A program made the translations under genes and the position numbers. Positions 10,310-21,954 of a stretch of 64,000 bases of DNA are shown here, piece after piece. Within the stretch, counting starts at the first letter, position 1; each line of letters opens with the position of its first letter. The stretch is from Branchinecta lynchi (lineage: Eukaryota > Arthropoda > Branchiopoda > Anostraca > Branchinectidae): contig JAKZAP010000003.1 in the NCBI GenBank assembly GCA_023053575.1, positions 11,074,561-11,138,560 of the forward strand, in the 5' to 3' direction. Under the pieces are notes generated by a model that saw only the letters and a list, made by a program, of their open reading frames with translations, ran no database searches and was not told the origin of the DNA.

Positions 10310-10975
10310 TACGGATGACTTTGTCGGTCTGTCTGTCGGTCGGTAAAGTGCTAAAGACGATGAAACTTGGCAGGCTAGGGACCCGACCTAAATGACTTGG
10401 AAATAGTCACTTTCCCCGATTCGACCATCTTGAGGAGTGGTGGAGGGAGAGGGAATCGGGGATCTTGAGGCTTTCGAACTTTCGAAGGGATATCTATGCA
10501 AATGAAACTTGAAAGTTGGAAAGAGCTCGGATAGCAGATGTCCCATTTTGTATCCGGACCGGATCCGATAACTCTGGGGGAGGGATTGGAGAGGGACCGA
10601 AATATCGGGACAGGCTTAGAGTGGAGGGATCGGGATGAAGCTTGTTGAGGAGAACAGGAACAAGTTGCAAATACATACAAAAGGACCAGATTGGTTTACT
10701 GTGGAGGGGGGGGGCTGGAAGGGGTCTTCTCGGAATTCCGGTGATTGCGAGTTGAGTTACTGACAGATGCACAAGGACGATGAAACCCTGCAAGTATATC
10801 AGGGACCCGATCAGATTTACTTGGAAGCAGTCATTTCCTCGATCCGGCCATCAGATGGCCGAAGATTCTTCGGCGGAGTGGAGGAATTGGAATCCGGATT
10901 ACCGAATTTTGTGCCGTGCATAACTTTTGAACAGTTGGTCGGATCGGAAGGAAACTTGATAATTGACAAGAGTAC
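10310..10975 (+). repeat. Family B modules (plus)
   Basis: A GTCGGTCTGTCTGTCGG stretch is followed by AAGACGATGAAACTTGGCAG, GGAAATAGTCACTTTCC and GATTCGACCATC. Diverged repeats of this GATGAAAC / GGATCCGG / G-rich pattern continue to about 10975. They match the ~283-bp modules at 37440-38880. Family C modules follow directly. Confidence 0.75.
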
Positions 10976-10979
10976 GTGT

Positions 10980-11630
10980 TTCTGATCTAACGATACACTT
11001 TCATAATCCCCAAGGGCGCATTATCATTTGTACCTCAAGTTAGCCCCTTTAAAGTGCGTCGCAACTGCAAAGGGAAACAAAAAATCGTGATTCCCAAGAG
11101 CCATAATCATTTTTGCCTTTGGTTTTGCTTAATGACTTTCTAGCATACTTATAGTGCCAATCTTACTGAAACGTGCAAAAATCATTTTTAAGAAACGATA
11201 CGATTTATAAGATCGCCAAAGGCCCATCATCATCTATGGCTCAAGTAATTTGCTTCCGAATCCAGTTATAGCCCCCTTAAAGTGCACTTTACACGTTCGT
11301 GATCCCAAGGGCACAGGGTCGTGTCCGGGGCGTTACCCCCCCCCCCCCGAAACATACAAAAATAATCATTTTTTGTAGGCTTTTCCCTCTTTTGTGTCTG
11401 ATCCGCGGGCAACCCCCCCCCCCCCCCTCCGAAATAAACTCCTGGATACGGGCCTGCAAGGGCCCATGAGCATTTGTGCACCAGTGCTTTGCTTACAAAT
11501 TGGATTCCTAGCCCCCTTAAGTGAGCATTGTAATCGCAAAGTGCATAGCATATTTTTGACTAAGCCATTCATTTTCATGAGTCCGAAGGGCCCATAATCA
11601 TTTGTGCCTCAAGACAGCGCAAATCTTAGT
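10980..11630 (+). repeat. Family C tandem modules (plus), interrupted by a family D element
   Basis: Recurring blocks include AAGGGCCCATAATCATTTG, CCTCAAG, TTTGCTTACAAATTGGATTC and AGCCCCCTTAAAGTG, at roughly 120-bp spacing. The poly-C/poly-G element at 11325-11455 splits the array between GGGCACAGG and GCAAGGGCCC. Confidence 0.7.
11325..11455 (-). mobile_element. Family D short inverted-repeat element with poly-C runs
   Basis: The right end CCTGGATACGGGCC pairs with the left-end GTGTCCGGGG, a degenerate GTATCCAGG. Inside are two C runs of about 14-17 bases and GGCTTTTCCCTCTTTTGTG. The same design recurs at 20297-20465 (inverse) and 48063-48229. It is non-coding and its class is unknown. Confidence 0.65.
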
Positions 11631-11814
11631 TCATACCCTTGGCTACGACGTATGTTACAACTACAACTATTACAACTTACAACTGTTGTTTTTACTTTCG
11701 TTGTTTTGACATCCCTTTCTTGTTGCTTGATGTAAAGTCGCGATAATGATTTATTATTTTGCATTGCCTATGTCTATAAAAGACAAATAGTGGGTCCAGT
11801 AGTAGAAGTGAACT

Positions 11815-13030
11815 TATAAAGAGCTACGAGCTCATATGGCACTTGTAACAAGTAGGTGGTGCAAGAAAGTAGATAGGAATGTCACAAAATGCCCCCCTCA
11901 ACCACCCTAGGGTCGAACCCAGGTCGGACCTAGAAATAGGATATCTAGTTTCACTCGAGTCTAAGCATTTTTTGCATCGCCTCGGATCATCGAGGGCAAA
12001 TTACTTTTCTACGTTCTAATTTTAGATCCACTCGTTTGATGGCTCTAGACATACGCATGCCACACTATTTCCGTACCCCTCCAAGTCCCCCTGCCGCGGC
12101 TGAATCTGGTTCGGACACGTAAATAGATAATATAAAGTATCTTGTCTTACCACCTATCAACTTTCAGTCGAATCTGAGCATTTTTTGGGAAATCCCAGTC
12201 CCCCCCCCCCCCACCGTGGTCGGATCCGGTCCGGACCCTAAAATACGTCATCAAGTTCATATGAGCTCTTTACTTTCCAAGTTTCATTCAAATCGCTCCA
12301 CACATTTGACCCCTATGCGAGCCACAGAGTTTCCAGGCTTCCCCTCCAAAATTTCTGGTTCCCGCTTCATCCTCCTCCTACTGTGGCCAAATCCGTTCCA
12401 GACGCCAAATAACAAATCTATGCCGCATAAACTGGGTATTGTCTAACTTGCCCCATTCGCACGTCGTTTCCGGACCTCCTCTTACTCCCCCAACAATGGC
12501 TGCATTTGGTTCGGACACGATGTTTTGCATGTCTGGTCGTCTGTCCTCATCACCCATAAAGTTTCGTTCGAATCGGTCTACCCGTTCGCAACCTGTGGAA
12601 GTCAGTAATTTCCGGATTCCCCTTCTCTAAATTCCCTTAAAAATGATCAGATCCAGGAACAGAAGATTTCGTAAAGCGTGTCGGGTCCTTAAGTCTATTT
12701 CGTCGGGTCACTAACATGCCTGCCAAGTTCCATCGTTCTTGGCAGATCTGAAAGTGTCCTAACTGGCGATCACCTGATTTCAGGGAAACCTGCTCCAACT
12801 CACCCCAGAGAGCCCCGATACGATCTGGTTCTGTCAAGAACGTGTCTAGGGTTTATGCTTGTTCTTCCCACTAAACTTCATCCCAATCCTTCGACTCTAA
12901 GCGTTTCAAGATTCCAGTACCCGCCTCCCCCCCCCCCACACACAGGTACCGGATCGTGTCTGGAATCGACATGGAACATCTGAGGCGATTGCTCTTTCCG
13001 CTCGCCAAGTTTTGTTCAAAAGAATCACAA
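11815..13030 (-). repeat. Family B modules (minus) starting with the shared tail motif
   Basis: The left edge reads AGAGCTACGAGCTCATATGG CACTTGT, the reverse complement of the tail at 38893-38924. After it come diverged modules with GGTTCGGACACG, AAGTTTCATTC, TCCGGTCCGGACC and C-rich runs, which are family B features on the minus strand. The boundaries on the right are approximate. Confidence 0.65.
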
Positions 13031-13046
13031 GTTCAAAAGTTATGCA

Positions 13047-13096
13047 AGTAAGTAAGTAATTTATTTATGACCCGCCATTTTGAAAAGGCGGAGTAA
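13047..13096 (-). repeat. Hairpin plus (TTAC)n tail, copy 2 (minus)
   Basis: AAGTAAGTAAGTAATTTATT is followed by ATGACCCGCCATTTTGAAAA GGCGG. It is the reverse complement of the unit at 50-146, without the upstream T-rich part. It is probably a 5'-truncated retroelement end. Confidence 0.6.
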
Positions 13097-13254
13097 ATGA
13101 TGTATGCAACTAGATTTCGGATTCCGCTTCCCTCCACTGCCTCCACGATGGTCGGATCGGGGAAACGATCCGACTATTCTTAAGTCAGTCTGCCTGGTCG
13201 TAGCTTAGTTGTAATGTAAGCGTAGCTGTTGTGAAGTGGTCAGCTTTGTTGTTG

Positions 13255-13546
13255 TGTTGGGCGATATTAAGGAATATCGATAGTCGATATTTCAAAAAAA
13301 AAATCTTAACAAGGACGAAACTGAACTAAAGGAACAAAATCAAACATTCCTATTGAAAAAGAGTAGCATTGCTGTCCCAAACTAATCGACATCAGGTTTG
13401 AAATCCCTATTCGCTCTTTTATTCTGGAAATCCCGAATAATACAAGTTTGGCACATCGTATATAGATATCGATACTGGGAAAGTCAATACCGGAAGATCG
13501 ACATTTGTCAGTATTATCAATATTTCGTATCGAATATCGCCCAACA
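13255..13546. mobile_element. MITE, 292 bp, 14-bp inverted ends
   Basis: The ends TGTTGGGCGATATT and AATATCGCCCAACA are perfect inverted repeats. The interior is rich in ATATCGATA-like palindromes. No unambiguous target duplication is seen (flanks TGTTGTTG and GTACTTCG). The class is uncertain. Confidence 0.75.
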
Positions 13547-13653
13547 GTACTTCGTGATGTTGAGGTGTCTTATAAACTGTTCATCTACAGTGACTATGGA
13601 TTCCGTGCTGCTGATAAGCTAAAACTTCAGATACAAGGATGATGACTCCTGAT

Positions 13654-14856
13654 CAGGGGCGTCGCAAGTGCATATTCGGTGGGGGGGGGGGGGGGTGCAG
13701 AGCCAAAATTTTACCGAATCTTTCAAAAATTTTACCGAATCCTAGAACTAAGAATTCGAGCTTTAAATTATGGAGCAGAAACGATTACGTAGGAAGAGTA
13801 ACAATAAAGGGCAGCATTAAACACGATAAGCCAACTATTACGCGTTCTGGCGAAGCCCACATGCAGAATATATTGCCGGCATGATTGCAGTAACAGCTTC
13901 TATCTATTACAGCCAATAGAAAATTAAAACGAGCGCCGCAGGCGAAAATTTTCGAAATCAATTTTTTTTTTGTCTGTAGGCTAAAATTTAACTGCTTCTC
14001 TTACAAATTCTAACATTTACCGTTGATTCAATACCGAGACTTTAAGAAGTTCCAGAAACCGGACGTAGCGACGTTCCGGAAGCAGCAAAACTGTAGTCTG
14101 GTCAATATACTACCCATAATCACATAAAGTGAGCCCCGCAGGCGAAATTTTTTTTTGCTTTTCCTGCCAAATTTAATTTGTATACGACCAGTGCTTCACC
14201 CGACCTCTTCTGAGTTTCGAGCTTCGTGGTAACTTCCGAATCCAGGCAATTATAACGAATAAATTACCGAATCCCAGTTATTATACCGAATAAGTTTAGA
14301 CCGATAGCATGTTCGGGATTCTGTATAACTACCGTATCCCGGTTATTATACCGAATTGTTTTAGTATCGAAAGACTACCGAACAATATTCATATTCGGTA
14401 TACTTTCGTCGAAACTGGAAGAAAGTCAGGATTCGTGTTCCTAATCCTGGAAATTATACTGAATAAATTACCGAATCTCAATCCTGATACCGAATAATTT
14501 TGAACCAATAGCTTATTCGGGATTCTGTGCAACTACGGAATCTCTATAAATATACCGAATAGTTCCGGCATCGAAATATTACCAAATGATTTCAGTAAAT
14601 TCTCTCACCAAATTCGTGATAACTACCGAATAATGGCAATTATACCGAATCCCGATCATTATACCGAAGAGATTTGTGCAGATGGCCTATTTAGGATTCT
14701 GTATAACTGTCGAATCCCCGTAAATATACTGAATAGTGCTGCTATCGAAAAATACCGGACAATTTTTAGTAAAATTTTGGGCCTCCCGGCTCAAAATTTT
14801 ACCGAATCTCAAAGAGGTGGGGGGTGCTGCACCCCCCCCCCCTTGCGACGCCCCTG
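13654..14856. mobile_element. Non-autonomous hAT transposon, 1,203 bp, with 8-bp target duplication
   Basis: Perfect 15-bp inverted ends, CAGGGGCGTCGCAAG and CTTGCGACGCCCCTG, are flanked by identical 8-bp copies of CTCCTGAT at 13646-13653 and 14857-14864. CAGGG-type ends plus an 8-bp duplication are diagnostic of the hAT superfamily. No transposase frame is present, so it must be mobilised in trans. Subterminal G and C runs face inward from both ends. The interior from about 14220 to 14800 is packed with TACCGAAT-like motifs, annotated separately. Confidence 0.92.
14220..14810 (+). repeat. Array of TACCGAAT-like motifs inside the hAT element
   Basis: Variants of TTATACCGAATAA, TACCGAATCCC and CTACCGAATAA recur at irregular short intervals across about 600 bp, and TTACCGAATC also occurs near both element ends (about 13725 and 14800). 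Short subterminal repeats bound by transposase are known in hAT elements, but this array extends through much of the interior. The motif order suggests a higher-order unit of roughly 150-180 bp that has decayed. Confidence 0.7.
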
Positions 14857-14864
14857 CTCCTGAT

Positions 14865-15654
14865 ATCACAAAGTTTCTTGGACTCCCCCCTTGCACCAAT
14901 TACTTCCGCGAAAACCTTAATCCAGAACCGCAATTAACTTCACCTTGTGCCCTCCCCTTCCTGATGCTCTAGTTTATGACACTTGCGGTCTGCACGAACT
15001 TGTGAAAAGACGCACCTCGTATCCATGCATCACCCCCTCCGGAATGGTGGGGCCAGCATGATTCATGTTCGTGCATTATTTGTACTTATACGCTAGTGGA
15101 AACAGTGTTTGTTATTACTAGAGGTCACGAGCTATGATGAAACTGAAGTAAGGTCATAGTAATTTTCCTTGTTTTATGATAGCCTACGTTGTTCTTTTAT
15201 GGACTAAATTGTTTATTGGATATCTTGACGAGTCTCCCGGTTTGAGCGTGGGCGTTTATGGATTTTAAATGTCAGTAAGGCAGTCACAACCGAGCTTTGC
15301 CTTCCCCTAATGAATGAATTAATTAAATGTGTAACCTGTTAAATACGCTATGCGATAGTGGAATAGAACGGAGGAAAAATCAATAAAAAAAAAACATCAT
15401 CGTACTATATTTGATTGCGTTACACGGATACGTCAGTTGAGTTCTGTATTTCGATAGAAACATTCTGCCTCTTCAGTCAGCTTGGGCTGAAGGAATACTA
15501 TTCAGTATGGTAACTAAGAAAATTTAACTTATAATCTGTCATGAAAATCCTCTTTTGCTGCTCTGGTAAGAACGTGTACTGGTAGGTGTGGAAAATAAAA
15601 TATTATAAATATATAAGTTCTACTCGAAATGAAGAACTGAAATCCAGGAAACAG
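14865..15654. other. Intron sequence with no recognised feature
   Basis: Nothing recognisable. It contains an A run near 15390 and a few short open frames without known domains. Confidence 0.5.
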
Positions 15655-16840
15655 TAACAACAAGACCAAAGGCTTCGATGGGATCCCACAAATTTAATAC
15701 TTGATCCAGACAATCGGGTCTTCTAGAGGTCCACTCTTCGCCAGACTCCCTGAGCACTTTACTAATAAAATTTAGAAACAGATTAAGGCAAATGGTAATC
15801 ATCTAAGAAGACCAAGTTAAAATATGGATTCACCATGTGTTCATTATATCTACTTTGACGGAAGTTCCTGCCAAATTTCCGGTTTAAAATGGAAGTTTAA
15901 AAACGGATTCAGCGTATATCCTTACCCTTTTGTCGAACCTCTAGTTGATTTACTTTTAACAATTTTACGGTTTCGGCCGGATTCCGGGCGATCTACTTGT
16001 CCGGCGAGAAAATAATTTCATATTCAGATTCAGCATGTCTCCTTGCCCTAAATCGTTTCCCTATCCTTAAACTGAACCTCTAATCAACTTTAGATTAAAC
16101 TTTTATTTTTGACAAATTTTCCGGCTTTGACCGGATTCCGGGCGATCTACTTGTCCGAAGAGAGATCATTTCCATATTTGGATTTAACATGTCTCCTTAT
16201 CCTAGGTTCACACAGAGCAAATCGGGGCGATGAACGAAACTTTTCAATCGCAGCGACAAGATTTTTATCGCCTGGATGTTCACACTGAATTTTCGTCGGG
16301 AACAGAATTTAACGCGAAAAATAATTGAAATAATTAGAAATAACCCTTAAAATAATAACACTAATTAATTTTTCTAAAAGTGAATCATCAAAAGGGTCGT
16401 CCATGTTGCTAATGCTTGCATAAAATCGTACTGTCGCCCGATTAAAGTTGAATTTTCCCAGCATTGAAAATCGCCTGACGAACCAACAGAAATCTCCGAT
16501 TTTGGCGACGAAAATCTCGGCGATGGCCGATACCGCCTCAGTGTGAACCTAGGGTTACCCCTCTATCCGACATCTAATCAACATCAGATAAAATTTTTAC
16601 TTTTAACAAACTTTCCGGTTTTGGACGGATTCCGGGTGAACTACTTGTCCGGCGAGAAAATAGTTTCCATATTCGTGTTCAGCATGTCGTCTAGCCCCAT
16701 AATCAACTATCTCATTAGCTTTTAAAAAATATTTTTTTCGACCCTTAATTTGAAACCCCTTCCCCTCTCCTAAATATGCATCTATCGGGCCTATCTGTGA
16801 ACTCCACCTTTCCCTTGAGTAATAAAATCCTCACACCAAG
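15655..16840 (-). repeat. Family A element, copy 5 (minus), with nested MITE and truncated head
   Basis: It begins at AACAAGACCAAAGGCTTCG ATGGGATCCCAC and contains ~135-bp modules in reverse complement (TTTTCCGG, GGATTCCGGGCGATCTAC, TTGTCCGGCGAGAAAAT). It runs to CCTCACACCAAGT, where similarity stops before the GTCCGTC stretch and head. A 355-bp inverted-repeat element splits it at 16200-16554. Confidence 0.85.
16200..16554. mobile_element. MITE with TTA target duplication, nested in family A
   Basis: The ends CCTAGGTTCACAC (16201-16213) and GTGTGAACCTAGG (16541-16553) are perfect inverted repeats, with one mismatched outer base each. TTA flanks both sides (16197-16199, 16555-16557), and the host family A module resumes at TTACCCCT after the element. 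A 3-bp TTA duplication fits the PIF/Harbinger superfamily. This is a size-reduced element with no coding sequence. Confidence 0.8.
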
Positions 16841-17339
16841 TCAGCAACAGTCGATTTAAGAGGAGTATACCTGTCTCCAAAAATTCTCGAAAACGGATAC
16901 AACGCTGCTGGCTTCGCGCACGATATTTTAAGTTTTGATCTATCCAAGTCCTCAACTTTCGAAAGTTCGTGGACGAACTCCAGTTGGAAATTGTGGAGAG
17001 TTATGAAAGGCAATGTCAGATGCTCTTGAATGAGGAAGTTACCTCAAGAGGCCTGATCTTATCACTAGAAACTGAGAATTTCGAGTTCGAGTGGCTATGG
17101 TCTCGAGCATGTTGTTTGTGAAGGGGATTCTGAAGGGGATATTATTTCTTACAGTAGAGGGTTGCCTCTGTGGACACTCTTCTAAATTTAAAGTATCTTG
17201 TTTTTTTTGACGCAACAGCCATAATACAAAACTAAGAACTGAACATAAGCTAAGGAGCAAGACAAGTCTTTTAGTTTTCTTTTTCCCTAAAGAATAAAAA
17301 TGATTTCACTGCCTGTAATTTCCTGTATCTTTTCTTTCC
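16841..17339. other. Intron sequence with no recognised feature
   Basis: Two antisense open frames (16831-17013 and 17039-17260 on the minus strand) have no recognisable domain. No shared repeat is seen. Confidence 0.5.
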
Positions 17340-17993
17340 TTTTTGGGATCCGAAAACTTAAGTGGAGGGATACGCATGACTTCGTAAAAGTTGTTTGTCC
17401 GTCAGAACGATAACTCTTTGAAGGAATGAAATACTTTGATGAAAATTGGTGTGAGAATTCTTTGGGTCGAGGGACAGGTCGAGTTCGAAGATGGGATTTT
17501 TAGCCCCACATTTAGGGATGGGGGTTCATATTTAAGGGCAAAAAAAAACATTTTTTAACAGCTAATGAGATAGTTGGTTTAGGGGTAAGAAGACGTACTG
17601 AGCACGTGTATGAAAATCATTTTCTACCCGGACATATAGTTCGCCCGGAATACGGCTGAAACCGGAAAATTTGTTAAAAGCTAAGGTTTTATCTGCAGTT
17701 GATTAGAGGTTCGGCACAGGGTAAAGAGATATGCTCAATTTGTGTTTGAGCTTTTTTTTGTCGGACAAGTATTTCGTCCGGAATCCGACCGAAATCGGAA
17801 ATTTTGCAGAAGTTTTGATCAATTTCGTCAAAGTAGATTTGACGTATAGCGGTAAATTTACATGCTGAATCCATATTTGAACTTGGTTTTCTCAGATGAA
17901 ATGTCACCAAGGAGTCTGGCAAAGACCGGATATCTACAAGAGACAATTGTCTAGATTGGATATTAACCCATCGAAAGCTTTGGTCTTGTTACA
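17340..17993 (+). repeat. Family A element, copy 6 (short)
   Basis: It starts at TTTTTGGGATCCGAAAACTT and ends near TCGAAAGCTTTGGTCTTGTT. It is shorter than the other copies, with only about three ~135-bp modules. The 3' palindrome is eroded (ATTAACCCATCG in place of GGGATCCCATCG). Confidence 0.8.
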
Positions 17994-19038
17994 GACTTAT
18001 TTTAAGCAGGAATTGCTTATTGTGAAAGTTCTAGAGTTTCTCGCCTTCCCATTACAATCAATAACGCTTTGGCGTTGTGGTCCTGTGTAGCTGTTAGCTT
18101 AGGGCTGGTTTTAGACTTTGGCCTCCTTTGTGCATGGTGTTGATATTCGCACTAGTTTTCGTGTTGCCGTCCGTGTATGGGCCAGGGCTCGTCTGAAGCT
18201 AATTTTTCTCCCCTCGTAGAGAAAGGGGGGGGGGGAATTATTTTTCTACTTTTGGATTTATGTATGCCGTAGGACAGTCACGTCATGATCCCATTTGTGT
18301 GTTTGTATATCTCTTTCCAAGACATGCGAATGGTGTAAAAGCAGACTAGCAAGCAGCTGCGTTGCCTAGTTTTGTAGTAATTGTGGTTTTCTAGGATTTC
18401 GTTTGATTGCCTCGACAGTTCTTTTTTTATATTCTCATTTCTTGACGACGCAGCCTAATAGCAAGAATAATAACTATTTCTAGAAGATTGTCGAACTCGC
18501 TTAAACTCGCATTTGTATGCAGGGATAGGAATTATTGGGAGGGGCAAGGTATTTACCGATCGACCGGCTCGACTGTTTTCACGAAAAATCGTGGGGCTTC
18601 GCGCCGACTCTTAAGGCCAACAACATGGGGGGGGGGGGGCTCCCACCATACTTGGCGCATCTGGATGTATGTATGTACTGTACACCGAATAAATTGTAAC
18701 TATATAATTGAAACACTTTGGTATATAAGCTTGCCGGGTACAAAATAATTTCGAATTTCATCTTAAGCGGGAATCCAACAGAAAGCGTCTGAATATTGTC
18801 AGGGAAAATACGATTCGCGACGTCGAGGCGAAATCGCAGAGCATGACGAGGGTGGGTGGATTCCCCCGAATTTGTTTTTAGAAATGTGAACAGAAAACTA
18901 CAACTTGCAATTCTGGTTGCCGGGGTATTGTAAACTGCAGTGCAATCTTTTGAGATGTTCTACATCCATAGTTACTGCATTTTAAATTATTTGCCTGGCG
19001 TTGCGCTTTTTTCAGTTCGGACCCGAAGCCGGATGAAG
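17994..19038. other. Intron sequence with no recognised feature
   Basis: It holds G runs at about 18226-18235 and 18627-18639 and short open frames without known domains. Nothing else is recognised. Confidence 0.5.
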
Positions 19039-20003
19039 CTTTTTTGGGATCGCAAAACGTAAGTGGAGGGATACCTTTGACTGTCCGTATGTAGCACGAT
19101 AACTCTCGAAGGGGTTGAGATACTTCGATCATACTTGGCATGAGAACTCTTCGGGTCAATGTACAGATCAAGTTCGAAGATGGGTTCTCTAGCTCTATAT
19201 TTAGGGGTGGGGGAGGGGTTTGAAATTAAGGAAAAGAACAAATATCTTCTAAAAGGAATGAAATATCCGATTTAGAGTAAGGAGACATGCTGAATACGAA
19301 TATGAAAATTATTTTCTCGCCGGACAAGTAGTTCACCCGGAATCTGGCAAAACCGGAAAATCTTTGAAAAGTAAAAGTTTCACCTAAAGTTGATTAAAGG
19401 TTCAGTTTAAGGGTAAGCTGAATTTGTTTTTGAGCTTTAGTTTTTTGCCAGACAAGTAGTTTGCGGCCAGAACGGGAAAATTTGTTTAAAGTAAAAGTTT
19501 TATTTGTTTGTTCGATCTACGGGTAAGAAGACATGTACATGCTGAATACGTATATGACAATCATCTTCTCACCGGACTTATAGATCGCTCGGAGTCGGGC
19601 TGAATACGGAAAATTTGTTAAAAGTAAAAGTTTTATCTGAAATTGATTAGATGTTTAATTTAGGGTTAGAGAGACATGCTGAATTCGTTTTTGAGCTTTA
19701 GTTTTTGCCAGACAAGTAGTTTGTCCGGAATCCGGCCGAAAGCGGATTTGGCAAAAGTAACGAAGGAAGTTTTGATCAAATTCCTCAGTGTAGATACGAC
19801 GTTGGCTATAAGGTAAATGCACATGCTGAATCCATATCTGAACTTGGTCTTCTTCGATAATTACCATTGGCCTTAATCTGTTTCTAAATTTTAATACTAA
19901 AAATGTTTAAGAAGTCTGTCGAAGACAGAATGTCTACAAGGCCCGGTTGTCTGCATCAAATATTAAATTTTTGGGATCCCATCTATTCCTTTGGTCTCGT
20001 TTT
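19039..20003 (+). repeat. Family A element, copy 7
   Basis: It starts at TTTTTTGGGATCGCAAAACG and ends at TTTTTGGGATCCCATCTATTCC...GGTCTCGTT. The GTCCGTC stretch is reduced to a single CTGTCCGTATG. Several ~135-bp modules are present. Confidence 0.85.
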
Positions 20004-20057
20004 GTACTGACGATTCGGTTTTCAACAAAGGCGTGACGGACATCGCCAGGCCTCTAT

Positions 20058-20145
20058 CGCCTTACCTCTAGTAAGGAACTAGGTCTTACCTTTGTGGCAC
20101 CTATCCCTTACCTCTATTAAGGCACTAGGTCTTACCTTCCTGGCA
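20058..20145. repeat. Two-copy tandem repeat, ~49-bp unit
   Basis: CCTTACCTCTAGTAAGGAAC and CCTTACCTCTATTAAGGCAC each lead into TAGGTCTTACCTT. The unit contains the small palindrome CCTTACCT--TAAGG. Confidence 0.7.
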
Positions 20146-20296
20146 AAAGGGAAGTATGATGGTATTACTGTTTCTCTGTTTGACCAAAAAATGGCGATTA
20201 GAAGAATACACGATGAATTTCCCATGTCGCAGCATGATCAGTCTGTTGCTACTTTTTGTTAGAGAGTATACAGGCAGTGAAGAATGACCTTTACAT

Positions 20297-20465
20297 GCCC
20301 GTATCCAGGAATTTATTTGGGGGGGGGGGGGGGTTGCCTGCGGGTCGCACAAAAAAAGTACAAAAAAGACATAGATCAGAGGGAAAAGCCTATAAAAATG
20401 AGTATTTTTGTATGTTTCGGGGGGGGGGGGGGTCAACCTCTAACCCCCCTCCCCCTGGATACGGC
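20297..20465 (+). mobile_element. Family D short inverted-repeat element with poly-G runs
   Basis: The left end GCCCGTATCCAGG and right end CCTGGATACGGCC are near-perfect inverted repeats. Two runs of about 13-14 Gs and GGGAAAAGCCTATAAAAATG lie inside. It is the inverse orientation of the elements at 11325-11455 and 48063-48229. Confidence 0.75.
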
Positions 20466-20855
20466 CTTGGACCTTTATGACGACGAAATATCTGAATGGA
20501 ACTTCGTAAAATGTTTTCCTCTAATTAGCAGCTCAAAGCCGTACAAGTAGTTAGGGCGACTACTATTTTTATTTGGGGGGGGGGAGGGCGACCGGTGAGA
20601 CACTGTCACAGACGCACGGACTGTCAGACGTTGGAGTCGCCGAGGATACGCTGATCAGGTTAAGGTTTTGTACAGTCAGGAGTTCGGGAACATTTAATAC
20701 GTGTTTGCGCATCCTTCAGTTAAACGTTCTAAGAATATGTGTGTTATGACCCTGTTTAAAAAAAAAAGAATACATGATTCGTATTTACGCTGCGGTCCGG
20801 ACAGCGTAGCCAACTCTCCATGCCCTGGAAAAGCTTCAAGGCATGGATGTCGGCC

Positions 20856-21155
20856 ATGGTGAGCGTGTTCCATCCTACTTACCGTTGTTACTACGCATGA
20901 CGTCACGAGTTCTGGCTTTTTGCCGTCGAGGCTGGAACGATTTTTCTATTTTCTAGCAGAAAATCATGCCACGGGTGAATCCGACCAATCACGTTACAGA
21001 AATCCGTAGTTAGTACGCTCCCGAGCGTTGTAAGCAAATAGTTACTATTTCAAGAACGGTGGAACGGTCAGCGTAGTAACTTTTGGTGAGATTGGAACGG
21101 AAATAGTAACTAATAGTTACTATTTGTAGAAGGGTGGAACACGCTCGGTGTAGTA
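20856..21155. repeat. Imperfect inverted-repeat region
   Basis: GGTGAGCGTGTTCCATCC near 20857 is matched in reverse complement by GGGTGGAACACGCTCGG near 21133. A further copy of the TAGTTACTATTT...GGTGGAAC block lies between, near 21038. This suggests a fold-back element, with approximate ends and unknown class. Confidence 0.5.
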
Positions 21156-21954
21156 GGGTTTCTACCGGGAAGCTTTGAGAACCTTCAATTGTCAGAGAAT
21201 CCTAAAGAAAGATCGAGGACACATGCAACTTCTAGAAAGAGAAGTTGGGAAACTTTTACTTCCAAGATTTACCTTTTCTTGCTTCTTCATCCTAAAGACG
21301 ATCCATTGTACCACAGTTGATCGCCAAGGTTTTGGACAGTTTTTCTCCGAAACCGTAAGGCATTTTTTCAGAGAAAGGATAGGCACTTTGAAATGAAAGT
21401 TTTGTATAAACCGTTTCCAAGTATTCGTTATGTTCGTTCTGTTCTTCTTTAGGACCTGACATTTTTGTTACTCTCTATTTCTTCCGTACTCAATGCGGTT
21501 ATGGAAGTTTATGACTTTCGTTTTGTTCGTACGTGCACTGGGTTTTGCAAAGGAATCAATTCTGATAAGCGCTGTTCGTGTTCCCATTTGCTAGAAAACT
21601 GTTGAGTACTATTGTTGCAAGCATCGATAAATAGGTTAAAAGAATCTACTTTAACGACATCCAGTCCCACATCCGTGATAAGGTTTAAGTTTAAGTAAAG
21701 TTTAAGAAACCGCAGTAAAATCAAAGCTTTCGGTCCTGATTAAAACACAACTCTTACTAGAAATAATCTTTTCACGACGAAATGACTCTAGAAAGTTTTT
21801 TGTTTTTCGAAAATACCACTACTTCCAGGTGAAATACGACTCGACCGAGCCTTTCGGCTGCCAGCCTGACGGCCTACCGTGTCTTCTAATTGTGATCTCC
21901 AGCCGAGATGGCTGTAAAAAAAAACTTAAGTGACCAACATAGATATTCTACGAC
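21156..21954. other. Intron sequence with no recognised feature
   Basis: Open frames at 21175-21396 (plus) and 21192-21386 (minus) overlap antisense and match no known family. Nothing else is recognised. Confidence 0.5.
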
